From Vandiemenella viatica (taxonomy: Eukaryota; Arthropoda; Insecta; Orthoptera; Morabidae), in the NCBI GenBank assembly GCA_031002005.1, contig JARYHS010006964.1:1550001-1614000 (forward strand): 64,000 nt of DNA, read 5' to 3'. The notes below the pieces were generated by a model. The model ran no database searches. It was not told the DNA's origin and was given only the letters and a program-made list of their open reading frames with translations. A program made the position numbers and the translations under genes. Shown piece after piece: positions 20,741 through 32,328 of the stretch. Numbering within the stretch: the first letter of the stretch is position 1; each line of letters begins with the position of its first letter.

Positions 20741-22439
20741 GATATTATTTAGTGCAGATACTTTTGTCTACACGCCGAGGTCATTTTGGTTATTGCTGTG
20801 CTGAAAAGTCGTTCTGTTTTAAATCACGTTCAGATTTTGGCTAGCGCACTTATTATGCAATGTGTAGACTTCAGTTTTAGTCTTGTTTAGCTTGAGAACT
20901 GATAAAAACAAAAAATGTGCATAAATATGGTACTATACGATCTGCGTTTAAAGCTGTATCAAATAGATGGGGCGACAGATTATGAGATTTCAGTACATTT
21001 TACATTAAAAACATTCTTCCTCTTCCTCGAATGCATCTCCTGGGTGAAATGGCTACTTTTTAGTATAAATTTGGATTGGTGCTGACATTTTCTATATGAA
21101 TTTATTTCTTAACATGTGAAAATATGTTCTTCTTATGGCGCAGTCTCTATAGAGAAGAGTAGCGACCATCCTGGAATGGTTATCCGTGTTATCTGTTGCC
21201 GAAATTTTGCAGGTAATGTTTTGGCTGTCAAACCACAGACAGAAGCTATCCATCTAGCAAACTCCCCTTTGTCCTCATCTCCCTTCTTCTGTGATATTTG
21301 CTGTATACGGCCCTTTATGTACTAGTGCAACGTGACTGCGATCTATTACATAAAAAAAAAAAAAAAACAACTCTTTATTTTCGGAAAAGAGTCGCTTTAG
21401 ATTCGGACCCTTGATATCGTATACCAGCGCAATTGCAACGCAACCTCTGTTCAACTCCTGAGCGACCAACTCAAAAGCGATTGGTTTGTCACTCGTTCAT
21501 CTCTAATCTGATGGTTCAGTGGAAGATGGAGAGAAACATTTATGTATATACAATTATACTTTAACAGATGAGATCATTCTGGATTTGATGTTGTAACCAA
21601 AGAAGTTGATATGAATTGTAAATAAATACAAATTATTATTATTACACACACTGGTATATACAAAAGTTTATAATAACACAGTAGGCAATGTTCACTACCT
21701 TGTGTAAATGTATTTTAAATCATACAAGCATTTTTTATTTTTTTATTAAAAAAAAGACCATTGAAATATCTATAATTTTTAAATACCTATTGTTTCAATT
21801 TACCAAAGATTGTTTAGTCAGACTTCTATAACTTAATACCTAGGTAGTGTTATTTCGCAAGTTATCTCTAACATGGTTAATAAACAGTATTTTAGAGAAG
21901 TTTATAACTCACTGGACGACCGGATAAATTCTGAATATCTTCACTAATAATTATCCGATTAAAGCAATATAGTTCTTAGTAACTGTACACTTTGTAACAG
22001 TAATTTTCATGTTTCTAATTTTTTCATAAATTCTAATAAATACCAATATATCTTACTTCAAAATTATCAATATATTCCACTGACATGCATATTCTCCTGT
22101 TTATGTCCATTTATGAATATTTTATGTTTTCGCGAATAAAACAATGAACCAAAAATTTTCACCTTCTTTGAAGACCTCTTAAATACCAGTACACAATAAC
22201 AATTTTGAGGTTTCTTTGCTTCTGGATAAACGTATCGTCTACATAGAGATTATTAGAGGAGGAAATGTATTGGGCAAGGAACAGGAAGGAATATTACCAT
22301 GGATTATTAATGTAACCATCCCAGTATTCGCCTTAAGTGATTTGAGGAAACTGCATTATGATCATGGACCACATGTGTTTTCATTCTGGAGAATACTGAA
22401 GCTTTTGAGACAATCCTAAGTCGAAAAATAGTTGAGAGA

Positions 22440-23330
22440 AGGCTAAGAATGCACTACTAACTGACTAACTGCCATCAGACGGTTGTGACCAAGTTACAGT
22501 GTACCAGTGGACGAAGGACCTTACTCTTTTCTTACCATTTAGTAAAAAAAGAAAGTAATTGATCAAAATTCGAGACTAACTTGTGTTTTATAATCGTCAG
22601 TTCTCTCTTTTACGCAGCAAACCTTGTTTGTCTGGATTCTTAATATTCGACCTTAAAGAAACATTTGTAAATCCTCGCCCAGTTAATGAATGTGACTTCA
22701 GCATCGAAACTTCTTCGCCGTATATGACATTTCACAATTCTCTAGCGAATGCTGCCTGCAAGTCACTTTACACATGTTTTGGGATGTTTCTCAGATAGTT
22801 GATCGTTACTTACTCCGCAGGATCTCTATTTCGATACACTAAATATCTGAATCTGGTCACTTTTTTAAAATTCTATTTCAATCTAAACTGATTACCATTT
22901 TTTTCTGAAGAATGATGTCCATTTCATATTTATTGCTGTTATTTCTTTCTGGAAGAAACTAAATATCTTCTGAGTTTTATATGAAGATCACAATGTCAAC
23001 ATTATAGCCGATGTTGTTTAGTTGTTTACCTTTTATCTTGTTACGTTTATCTACATCTTGCAAGGTACTCAGGAAAATTGGTTCAGAATAAAATTTGAAT
23101 AACGTCAGAGACGGTATGCATCCTTGACTAACACTTGTTAGTATGTTCATTTATTCTTCAAATAGTCTCCAACTATGATTTGTGTTGATTTATGCCACTA
23201 ATCTTTCTTCGAACGCCGATGTCATTACTGTGAAAAACTTTAAATTTCAACTCGCTAACGTGGATGAATTTATTGACATTGAAAAATTTGTTGGGATAGT
23301 CATAAAGTACAAAAATTTCTATGGTGATTA
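22440..23330 (-). pseudogene. RTE-like LINE reverse-transcriptase relic (left copy)
   Basis: Reading the minus strand from 23330 downward gives, through stops and shifts, SQGCIPSLTLFKFYSEPIF, then NNIGYNVDIVIF (the YADD box position, now YNVD), then EDI. Further on is text like NYL.NIPKHV..DLQAAFA. The order matches RTE-type reverse transcriptases (QGC..SP.LFN.Y.E, then YADDT.I.A, then a C-terminal 'FKYLG' part). It is ancient and dead. Related relics lie at 40130-41000 (right arm) and 58990-59750 (block C), so it predates both duplications. Confidence 0.6.
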
Positions 23331-24063
23331 TTTCTGAAAAATCTAGATCCAAAATAATATATCACAATATTCCATCTAATAATTTTATTTTAAATATTTC
23401 TTTATTTATAGCTCATAACTATTTCTGTAAGACAACTAATTATTACTGTCTTTCAGTGAAAATCAAGTTATGAATATCTCAACACATTGGGACACTAAGC
23501 CTCCAGAAAATTATGCGCACTTTACCATTTTGCCAAAGTAATATCTCTGATAAATTAACTCAATTTTTTATATTTTTGTTGTGATATTCACGATTTAATT
23601 TAACTTATTGATTTTATGTTTCTTTACCAGCAAAATATGTTTTGTTGCTAATATTAATTTTATTTATTTCACTAATGTTTATAGGTAGCCAGTATACGTT
23701 CTTAAAGGAGACTTAAATTTATAATGTTGTGACTCACAAGTAGATAATAAATTTTTGTGTCTGTTTTAGGAGGTAACGAAGCGTTTTTCATGTTCCTCTA
23801 ATAAAGCCTATGTGGTTTTACTATAAACCACTTTCTTGGTCAGTAAGATAGGGCTCTTTATTTTAATAATTTTGCTGTTTAGTTTTAGAAACAGCACATT
23901 TTGTTACCAACAAGCATATTTTCCTGCTACTTATAACAATGAAGTTAAAAGAGTTTACATCTACTATTTCAGAATCCGAAAACATATTTAACAGTTGCAA
24001 ATTAATACTTCTCTAGTAAAATAAGTTATTACCACTTAATAACATGCATTTTTCTGTTTCTAG

Positions 24064-25112
24064 TCGTTATTGTGACTACAAAAAAGGAAATTACAGGTAT
24101 GGACAGTCACGTCCTATTGCTGGATTCCAAACCAACAGATTACAGGAGGATCTGGTCAATACCTACAGTTGCAGTTATAGTTTTAAAAACAGACAATGCT
24201 ATATGAGAAGTAACTCAGATGAACTGCCAACTGTGTGCAAATTGAATGAGACCTCAAGTGTATGGTCCTGTAGTCTTAAAAATAACCAGAATGTTTATGC
24301 CTCATTTTCTAGAGAAGTTACTAGAAAATTCATTTCCAGTTTATGTGGATCATAAAAATCATCAGTTTACTCATGTAAGTAAAAGACTAGTTTCTTGTTT
24401 GGTTTGCGGAAAATCATTTATATGGTCTGGGAGGCTTAAAGATCAACAGCGGATTCATTCAGGTGAACGCCCGTTTTCCTGTGATGTCTGTGCAAAATGT
24501 TTTATAAGATCTGTGGATCTTAAAAATCATCAGTTCACTCATTCAGGTAAACGCCCATTTTTATGTGATATTTGTGGAAAATCATTTATACGGTATAGGG
24601 ATCTTAGAAGACATCAGCGGATTCATTTAGGTGAACACCCATTTTCTTGTGACATTTGTAGAAAATCATTTACTGATTCTGGGGGTCTTAAGAGCCATCA
24701 GTTAACTCATTCAGGTAAACGCCCATATGCTTGTGACATTTGTAGAAAGTCGTTTATACGGTATGGTGATCTTAAAAGACATCAGCAGATTCATTCATGT
24801 GAACGCCCATTTTATTGTGACGTTTGTGGAAAATCATTTACACATTTTGGGAGTCTTAAAAGCCATCAGCGGATTCATTTGGGTAAACGCCCATTTTCTT
24901 GTGAAATCTGTAAAAAATCATTTATACTGTCTGGGGATCTTAAAAGGCATCAACGGATTCATTTAGGTGAACGCCCATTTTCTTGTGATGTTTGTAGTAA
25001 ATCATTTATACAATCTGCGCATCTAAAAAAACATCAAGGGATCCATATGGCTGAACGCCCATATTCTTGTAATATTTGTGCTAAATGTTTTATGTGGTCG
25101 AGTGATCTTTAA
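24064..25112 (+). CDS. C2H2 zinc-finger gene A, finger exon (with lesions)
   Basis: This is the main DNA-binding exon. After the acceptor at 24063, one base completes the split codon from the 12.3-kb exon and the frame reads RYCDYKKGNY onward. A linker of about 85 residues follows. Near 24324 this copy has one extra base relative to copies B and C, so the linker frame stops at 24355 while the fingers run in another frame (open 24246-25112). The finger part has one degenerate finger (first His is Gln), seven canonical fingers (FSCDVCAKCF... to ...[14 protein letters not shown]) and a ninth cut short by TAA at 25110-25112. Links are HLGERPF or HSGKRPF, variants of the usual TGEKPY. It is likely a nuclear transcription regulator. 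Either it is a pseudogene or the extra base is a sequence error. Confidence 0.7.
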
Positions 25113-25560
25113 AAGCATCATTTAAGACATTCAAGTTAAATGCCGATTATCTTCATAGAGTAGCAGAATATTTTTTACACAGTATTGAAATCCTAAATAG
25201 CATCAGTGGATTCACATCTAGTTGTTCCAACTTTTTGTAAAGTGTTTTTGTAATATCTCTTATAAGAACTCATAATCTTATAGGTTTCATTCAGCTAAAT
25301 ATCCATTTCCTTGCAATATGTGTAGTCAAATCATGTACAGTGTTTTGGAATCATTTTAAAATCTGGATTCATTTAGGATAGTAAAAACTCTCTTGTACAG
25401 TTTGTGGTAAACTTCATAAATCCATGCTCAAAGAGTGAGGGATTTCATTCAGGTACTTTTTTTGTGAAGTAACTAGAAAAACATTTTCTCTTTTTATGAA
25501 GATTTTAAGCAGCATCAGATGATTCGTTCCAAAGAACCCGCTCTTTTGTACTTAATTTAT
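25113..25560 (+). pseudogene. Dead zinc-finger remnants downstream of gene A
   Basis: Past the stop, finger fragments persist in shifting frames. Examples are 'aaatatccatttccttgca' followed by 'atatgtgtag' (KYPFPCNMCS) near 25300, and partial HQ.IH text up to about 25530. The ancestral array was therefore longer. The mirrored piece is at about 37850-38240. It now probably serves as 3' untranslated sequence. Confidence 0.55.
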
Positions 25561-27372
25561 GGTTAATATTTTCCGTGTTTTTAGTTATCTAAAATCATAT
25601 GAGGAAATACAGGAAAATGGCAGTTTTTTTGAAAACTAGGTTCACATTCTTGAAACAATTAAAATTTGTGCTACTTATTCATATTTAACAATGAAATTTG
25701 TAAATACACTACCATTTTTAAGGTAACTGAACCATTCTGTTAGATACACATACGTTTCATTGTAAAGATTGCAAAATCTTTTCAGTATTTTAAAGACCTG
25801 AAAAGGGATTTTAGACTTATTTTTTACTTATTTTCTCAACTAGCTTTACAGTACCAAATGTGGATTCAAATTATGTTTAGTGAAATCAGGGATACAATTA
25901 ATTTTATTTTTACTTTTCTTTCGACATATTCGTTGATTTTAACACTTGTTTAAATAGGTTTAATTATTCACATAAAAGTTGTGTGACATGCAATTTTTTT
26001 GATAGAATGATGAAGTATTTTTTTTTTTAGTTTTAACAATTTCTAGCATAATCTGTCATAAGTTCTGTTATTAATGGGTGTAAATCTGGAAGAGATATTT
26101 CTGTTACAGAGGTATTTTTATGAGATGAGAGAAGTTTTTGGGTAGCAAAATTGAGCCAATTATTATCCAGATTTATTATTTCAGCAGTTATTTTTTACAA
26201 CAATGATGTGTGAATTTATTAATATTTGTATTAATTTTTTAGGAGCTGTATATATAATGTACGTAGTTAATATTTTAGTGCATATTCTTCTTGGGAACTA
26301 TCTTTTCCAACCAGTGCTGAGGTAAATCCCAAAATAGTAAAATAATGTTTGAGAAATCTGTAATCATGATGGAATTGATGGTGTCGATATTGAAACTTTT
26401 TTTAGTTGATAACAGTTTTCTCCCCTGTGTATACATTTAGTGATCATTATTGGAAAATGAATGTCTATTTTACTTTATAACTATACTTAAATGTTACTAA
26501 AGTGCATCATTTCTTTTCTTTAATTTCAGCTTAATGTTCTTATAGCATATTACATTTTATGCAAGTAGACATTGGAACTAATTGGCATAATGATCATTGG
26601 ATTGTCTTTTATAATATATTTATTGTCGAAATATGATGGCAATGTCAGTTGTTCTATACTAATTGATTCTTGAAGAATTGTTTTTCACTTCAACTGTAAG
26701 GTTTTGACACAATAGAAATAAAAGATATCTTGTCAGTGCAAATGTATTAAGCTAGATGAAAATCCATCAAATAATCATTGCACTTGTTTCAAGAAAATGT
26801 TATTAAGATGATCCATAATTGTCAGAAATAATTGACTGTTTTTAGTATCTTGTTTATTGTAAAAATGTTCTGCAAAACTTTCAGAAATGTCATGAACAAT
26901 AAAACTTCACTATACATACTTAATCCGTACTGTCAATATTAGTATTTGTACTTAAGACTGACAGAATTATTAAGCATTTTTGTAATATATTACATATATC
27001 TACTGCTTGTTTTGTTCGCGCAAACCAATAATTGCTTAAAAATCACAGAAACTCAATCTTTATTATCTACTTTTAAACCATCTTATTTTAATTAAATGTT
27101 CACATTATAGAATTCAGTAATGGAACTTAGGTTTTTTTCGAATCTGATTTTTGATATTATGTTTGTGGAAATGTGTTGGCCATTGCTAATTATATACATT
27201 ATTTCAGAATAAAAGTTAACAGCGGATATATTTCCTCCCCCATAACTGGGCAGAAAACCATTAATTGTTCATTAAAGAATTCAACTTTTGTCAAATGTTC
27301 TTTCGCAGCCAGTCGGTTCGTAGTTTTTGCTGCAGTCGGTTTGTTTCGTTACTTTAAAGGTTTTGTCTTGGT
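25561..27372. other. Non-coding, AT-rich
   Basis: I see no gene. AATAAA-type signals occur (for example in 'gaacaataaaacttc' near 26893) and could end a zinc-finger transcript. The mirror of this stretch is about 36095-37850. Its first part also aligns with the end of block C (about 63.1-63.95 kb). Confidence 0.4.
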
Positions 27373-28465
27373 TATGAGTGATGTTGCAGAACAGAATCCT
27401 ACATGCAGTGTGTAGAAGTAAAATCAGTGTTGGTGCAGGCCGTCCAGATATTAGAAATCAAAGTAAAGTTTCCGTGGCAAATGTTTTCAAGTGATTTAGC
27501 AATCTTTACCACGACGAAGAAGCCAGGAGAAACATTAACTTTGCTCAAGTACAAGCATTGACAGCGGAGGCTTGTGGTATTTCCAAGAAGTCGGTACAAC
27601 GTGTCGTCGGTATTTTATTTAAGTTCGGCAGAAACCGAAGATATAAGATCTGTTTTTAAATCACCAAGAAAGAAGTATAGACGCAACAACAATGCACTGA
27701 AATTGATGATTTTAATAAAGAAGTAGTGCGCAGGACTGTTTTAGAGCACTACGACAGAGAAGAGTACCCAACGCCTATGGAAATACGGTTCGATATCTGC
27801 CGTAAAATCAGCGATTAAGGCTCAGAAAGATCTGTTCATTATATTCTGAAAACACTGGGTTTTAAATTAGGAAATTCAATGATGGACGAAAATTTTTAAT
27901 GGAATGCAGTGATATTGCGGCTTTCAAGAGCAAAGTTTCTGCAAAAAATGAACTCATTGCGTACAAAGGACGCTAGGCAAATTGTTTACTTAGATGTGAC
28001 TTACATTAACCAAAATCATACGAACAAATATATTTGGCATGACTCGAGAGGTAATGGAGATCTTAAAAGTTCCTACTGGCTGAGGAGTTCCTACTGGAGT
28101 CGACTTGTTATAGTACATGCTGGTTCTGCACATAAAAGTTTCATACCAGGAGCCAAACTTTTGTTTCTTGGCGGAAAAAGTTCGTCTGTATCGGATTACC
28201 ATACAGAATGAATGGTTAGGTTTTTAAGAGTGGTTTTGTTATACGTGTTGCTCCCTGGAAGAAGGGTGCATTATCATCATGGACAAAGCCAGTAATCATT
28301 CCATTCAAACAGACAAACCACCCTCTTCAAACTGGCGTAAGTGAGATATTATTGAATGGCTATGTAAGAATCGTGTTAAATATTTTCCGCGTGAAACTAG
28401 GGATGAGCTTTTATGTAAAGAACAAGCCAAGAAGGTTTTCAAATCGTATCAATTGGCAAATGAAA
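27373..28465 (+). pseudogene. Dead DDE transposase (IS630/Tc1-like, insect family)
   Basis: Pieces in three frames line up with one transposase. They are MSDVAEQNPTCSV near 27373, FKSPRKKYRRNN near 27650, DDFNKEVVRRTVLEHYDREEYPTPMEI near 27700, and FLQKMNSLRTKDARQIVYLDVTYINQNHTNKYIW near 27935-28040. Then come VIVHAGSAHKSFIPGAKLLF with DYHTEMN near 28100-28210, and IIMDKASNHS with the distal DIIEWLCKNRVKYFP near 28270-28400. The usual DETW/DETY is DVTY, so a catalytic Glu has changed, and many stops are present. LINE 3 sits immediately after it. Mirror copy at 35010-36095. Confidence 0.7.
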
Positions 28466-29020
28466 ATTATTATTTTTTTTTTATTTATTTTCCCATATAC
28501 AACATAGCTCAGCACTTAGTATCTAATCTGGGCCCTTATTTCCATTATTTTACATTTACATATATTTGTATCTTATATATATATATATATAACGTATTAT
28601 AAACAATGATTGCAAGAAAATTTTGATTCAATTTCCAATTTCTATTACACCTACTGTCATTGAACAGAATGGGTACCACACCACTACTACATCTACTACT
28701 TCTGCTATTGTCCCTAATATTACTAATAACATTACTACTACTACTACTAATACCATTACTACTACTACTCATACTACTATTACCACCAACAATTGTCACA
28801 GCCGCACTTCGGTCCACTAAAGTCCATTTTTCTTGGTGATGAGTGGGCTTAAAGGTAGAGTCCCCTGGAACCGGCAGCAAAGTCAGCCGCCCAGGCTATC
28901 AAGAGTTGACCTCCTGGAATACCAAGACGGCCCCAGCTGTCGCTCAGAAGACGGCCTCTCTGGAGCACACTGAAGTTCCTCCGACGATTGATGTTGCTCA
29001 TTGTCGTGGGATATCTTCCG

Positions 29021-29979
29021 TCAATCCGGTGTTGTCAAAGCCAGACTTCCAGCATCATTGAACCCTCTGCAGTTGTTTCTGGAATTAGCTTCCTCTATTC
29101 CACGATTTGTAATTGTGTTCTCCTCTTCTGCTATCTGTGGCCTTTGATTTCGCTCGGCATTTTTCCTTTTTATAAATTTCTCCTTCCAAAATTTTGAGGC
29201 TAGATCAGCTGCCTCGTCCAGCAAATGCCACAAACTTTCGTCGCGCAGGATGTCAAATATTCTCTTACCTTGCAGTCGAGCTTGTTGGTGTTCTCTCAAA
29301 CTGGCTGTTATTTCACATTCCCACACCACGTGCTCTGGCGTACTCTCTTCACCACATACGTACCTGTCTGAGTCCACAATATTTCGACTTCGGAGCCAGC
29401 TACTGTATGGCCAGTGACCTCAATGTAGTGCACCAATCCGGGAGAGGGTTGAAGGTACTTCAGCTTTAACCTCTCCTCTACGGATGGGAACATATCATAT
29501 ACTCTTCGACCTGTTTCACTGTTGTTCCATTCTTGTTGCCATTCTGCTAACAGAAGCTTCCGAATGTGCAACTCCGATGTTGCTTCACTGCCTACAATTT
29601 CTGCTACCTTACCTTGTTTCCCTTTTCTGAGCCAGTATATGGCCCCCTGTTTCCTTACTTCAAGGTCCAGTGGCCTTACACCAATGGCAATGGTTAATGA
29701 ATTTGTTGCCACGGTTCTGTATGCTCCTGTCAATCTTAAAAGTATTACTCGTTGGACACGTCTGATTCGTTGTTTTAGTTTTATTTTTCTTAGATGCTTT
29801 GCCCACACACTTGCTGAGTAGCCCACTAACGAGGATAAAATTGCGTCATGGTATTGTCTTATTGTTTGGACAGGAACAGTAAATTTTCGTTGGCCAATAT
29901 TAATGATTTTATTCATGACCGCCACTGCTCTTGCTATTGTCTTCTCTAAGTGGGCTTCGAAGTTTAAACGTTCATCCAA
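29021..29979 (-). pseudogene. LINE 3 C-terminal domain (left copy)
   Basis: Frame 29979-29308 begins DERLNFEAHLEKTIARA and continues through LVGYSASVWAKHLR, RIRRVQRVILLRLTGAYRT and WQQEWNNSETGR. Frame 29377-29021 holds CGEESTPEHVVWECEI, a Cys/His knuckle typical of R1-like C termini. One frameshift separates them near 29340. The right-arm copy (33481-34455) shows the same blocks with its own breaks. Confidence 0.8.
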
Positions 29980-30609
29980 TTAAATGCCTAAGTACCTGCA
30001 CACTGGGTTTCTACGAAATGATTTACCGTCGATTCTTATAGTTGGTTTTCGAGTCAGCTTGCCCTTGAGCAATATAAATGTTGTATTATGTGGTGCTAAA
30101 CTCAGCTTGACTTTACTGCACCATTGGCTAAGAAGTTAAGTACTAGATTACTATTGTACTCAATTTCTGCTCTTGTTGCTCATTCCACGAGTAGTAAAAG
30201 GTCATCAGCAAAAGCTATTAGACATAGAAGTTCAGGTATTCTTTGTAATAGTTCGATCACTGGTTCCATCCCTATATCCCAGAATATGGGGCCGCAAACT
30301 GAACCTTGCGGGCATCCTTTAGTAAGGGTCTTCGTGATGAACGAGTTCTGGCATCTCAAGGAAGCAGTTCTAAATCTGCAATAGTCCTTGAAGGTGTAGA
30401 ATAATCTTCTTGGACAACCAATCTCCCTCAGCCGTTCAAACAGGGCGGGCCACCATAAATTGTCGAAAGCTCCTGAAATATCAATAAATATGCCTACTAC
30501 GTAATTTTTTTGTACTGCTACAAATTATTTCCATCGACCGATTTATGGCATCCTCTGTCGACTTCCCGGTTCTAAATCCATATTGACTAGGATTCATTCC
30601 CTGAAACTC

Positions 30610-31209
30610 CTAGTGGTTTTGTAATTTTTTGCATAGAATCTTCTCTTGAACTTTGCCAAGCACATTCAACAAACAAATCGGCCGGTAAGATTTCGGTTGA
30701 ACAGGATCCTTGTCATCTTCTTTCTTTAGAATTGCCACCTCACTTTTCCTCCATATTCCCGGAACTCTACCCTGATATAGGCATTGATTCATGAGCCTGC
30801 ACAGGACAGGGGTTAATTTTATGATTTGCACCTGCAGGACCTCGGCTGGAATTCCATCCGGGCCGGGAGCCTTTCCTTTTTTCATTTTGTTTATAGCGGT
30901 TATTACTTCTTCGGGTGTAATATTACTTCCTTCCTCTTGACTCCAGCAGGGCTGCTACATGTTCTTTCGTAGTGTATCTTGTTCTACTGTTTCTTCTTCC
31001 GGGTTGTCATCAGGAAGCAAAACTTTTAATAACTCCTCCGCTGAGTCTCTCCAATTTGTGGTTAGTCCTCCATCTGTTCTTTTTACTGTGCATAGTGTTG
31101 TGGGAGGCCTGATTTTACCTGCAGCTATTTTGTAAGGAATACCCCATGGATTGTTCATGAGGTTTTCCTTCACGAAAACTTCCCAGCATTTTTGTTTTTT
31201 CTCTCTCAT
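30610..31209 (-). pseudogene. LINE 3 reverse-transcriptase N-terminal part
   Basis: Frames at 31209-30955 (KCWEVFVKENLMNNPWGIPYKI) and 30885-30610 (KKGKAPGPDGIPAEVLQ, then YRPICLLNVLGKVQEKIL) are the start and fingers of a LINE reverse transcriptase. KAPGPDGIP and YRPICLL are diagnostic. The frame is broken between them and again before the FADD box at 30201-30212. Confidence 0.82.
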
Positions 31210-31233
31210 CGCGTCTTTGAAAATCTGCCTCTT

Positions 31234-32215
31234 CTACCTGTAGTGTTCAAGAAGGAAACTTCTATCTGCTGCCACCATGCTTCGTTGATACGTTCTCCTC
31301 GCTCTTCTCATGTTTTGTCGTAGTTTCTGAAGTTTTTCTCTCCATATTTTGTCAGTGGGAACTACTATCTTTTTTAGTGGTACCGCCCGTTTCATGGCAC
31401 TTTGTATTGCAGTTGCCAGCTCTCTTGCGGCTTTGTCTACATCGAAGTGGTTTTCTGGAAAATCCGGTGGAGTGAACACATTCCTTAATTTTTCCCATGC
31501 AGCTTTCTTGATGTTATATGCTGTTTTAATGTTTCCGTTACCACTGCTTTCTTCTGTCTGCGTTCTGCCCAGTTCATAGAAAATCAAATTGTGATCACTA
31601 GTTGTCATATTGTCAAGCACTCTCCAACCCCAAAGCAAATTTCCCGTATGAATGTTTGTAATTGTTACGTCAATATTTGTTCTCGCGCCAACACTGTTGC
31701 AGAAAGTTGGAGGATTATGTGCTAGGTTTCTAACCTCTAGACCCAATTCGCTTAACAGTTCTTCTAGGAGTTGCCATCTCCTGTCAGTCTTCTTGCTGTG
31801 CCAAAGTGCAGACTTTGCAGTGACGTCCTCTGCAATAACTAATGTATAATTTCCCAGAGCTGCATCTATCTGCCGTATTCTATCTAGGTATGGGAAGATC
31901 TCGTCACTGTACTGGAAATACATGCTTACCATTATGAAGCTTCCCCATGCTGCTCCTATCTCAGTACATACTGTGTGTTCATCACATAACTGCGTAATTT
32001 TTGTAACTGTTATCTGTTTATTTGAAACGATTATTGCTGCCATTGGGTTACTGCCCCCTGTGAGTATTCGTGATGTTACGGGCATGTGCGGGATTTTGCC
32101 TTGCCATGAGTACGGTTCTTGTAGACAAATAATATCTGATCTCAATTACTCAGCCACCTTTCTGATTTTATGTAGAACCTTGGCGTTTCCTTTAGTATTC
32201 AACTGAATAACTTTA
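31234..32215 (-). pseudogene. LINE 3 endonuclease domain
   Basis: The frame opens with KVIQLNTKGNAKVLHKIRKVAE, has one in-frame stop near 32150, and then runs 303 residues from ATG 32145. It shows DIICLQEPYSWQGKIP (catalytic Glu), TLVIAEDVTAKSALWHS, NIDVTITN and TTSDHNLIFYEL (the SDH box). The domain order and spacing match R1/I-type endonucleases that nick target DNA. The early stop makes it a probable relic. Confidence 0.82.
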
Positions 32216-32328
32216 AACACAGAATTTACGGGTGTCTTGTGTGCACATTGCATTGGGGCCAAGGTAGTCTTGTATCTAACAGAATGCGTCCATGGGTCAT
32301 GACAAACTGCTTGTATGTATCCCCAGGA

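Larger units (their letters stand above)
12727..24063 (+). other. Inferred 11.3-kb intron of zinc-finger gene A
   Basis: The donor GTAAG at 12727 and the acceptor TTTTTCTGTTTCTAG at 24063 are phase-compatible: two bases before and one base after complete an AGT codon. Contents in order are a 198-bp palindromic MITE, a gypsy-type LTR element, an old LINE tail, a second LINE relic near 20.3-20.7 kb, SINE-like relics (about 20660-20720 and 22250-22400), and an RTE-like LINE relic. Elsewhere I see AT-rich sequence with no gene (notably 18087-18900, 19697-20270, 20760-22200 and 23330-24063). Confidence 0.6.
5293..30137 (+). repeat. Left arm of a giant inverted duplication
   Basis: Nearly everything between 5293 and 30137 recurs in reverse complement at 55458-33329: LINE 1 5' part, LINE 2, the foldback element, the hAT relic, both zinc-finger exons, the 198-bp palindrome, old RTE and other LINE relics, the DDE transposase relic and LINE 3. 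Present only in this arm are the LTR retrotransposon (13416-18086), the LINE tail (18902-19696) and one extra tandem unit near 8580-8940. By eye the arms differ at roughly 3-5% of bases. I could not run an alignment. Confidence 0.9.
28468..32328 (-). mobile_element. LINE 3: R1/I-like non-LTR retrotransposon (left copy, runs into gap)
   Basis: The minus-strand order is endonuclease (about 32215-31234), linker (31209-30955), reverse transcriptase (30885 to about 30100, FADD box at 30201-30212), C-terminal domain with a Cys/His knuckle (29979-29021), a 3' UTR with ACT-type microsatellite (28680-28800) and TA repeats (28577-28592), and an A-rich end at 28468-28495. Several stops break the frames. 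The 5' end lies in the N gap. Bases 30138-32328 have no partner in the right contig, whose first base corresponds to about 30137. Confidence 0.85.

Noticed and set aside
28545..28880. Ser-rich and Thr-rich frames on both strands (SSSSNGISSSSSN; TTTTSTTSAIV).
   Set aside because: They come from an ACT/AGT microsatellite in the LINE 3 3' UTR, and repeat number differs between the arms.
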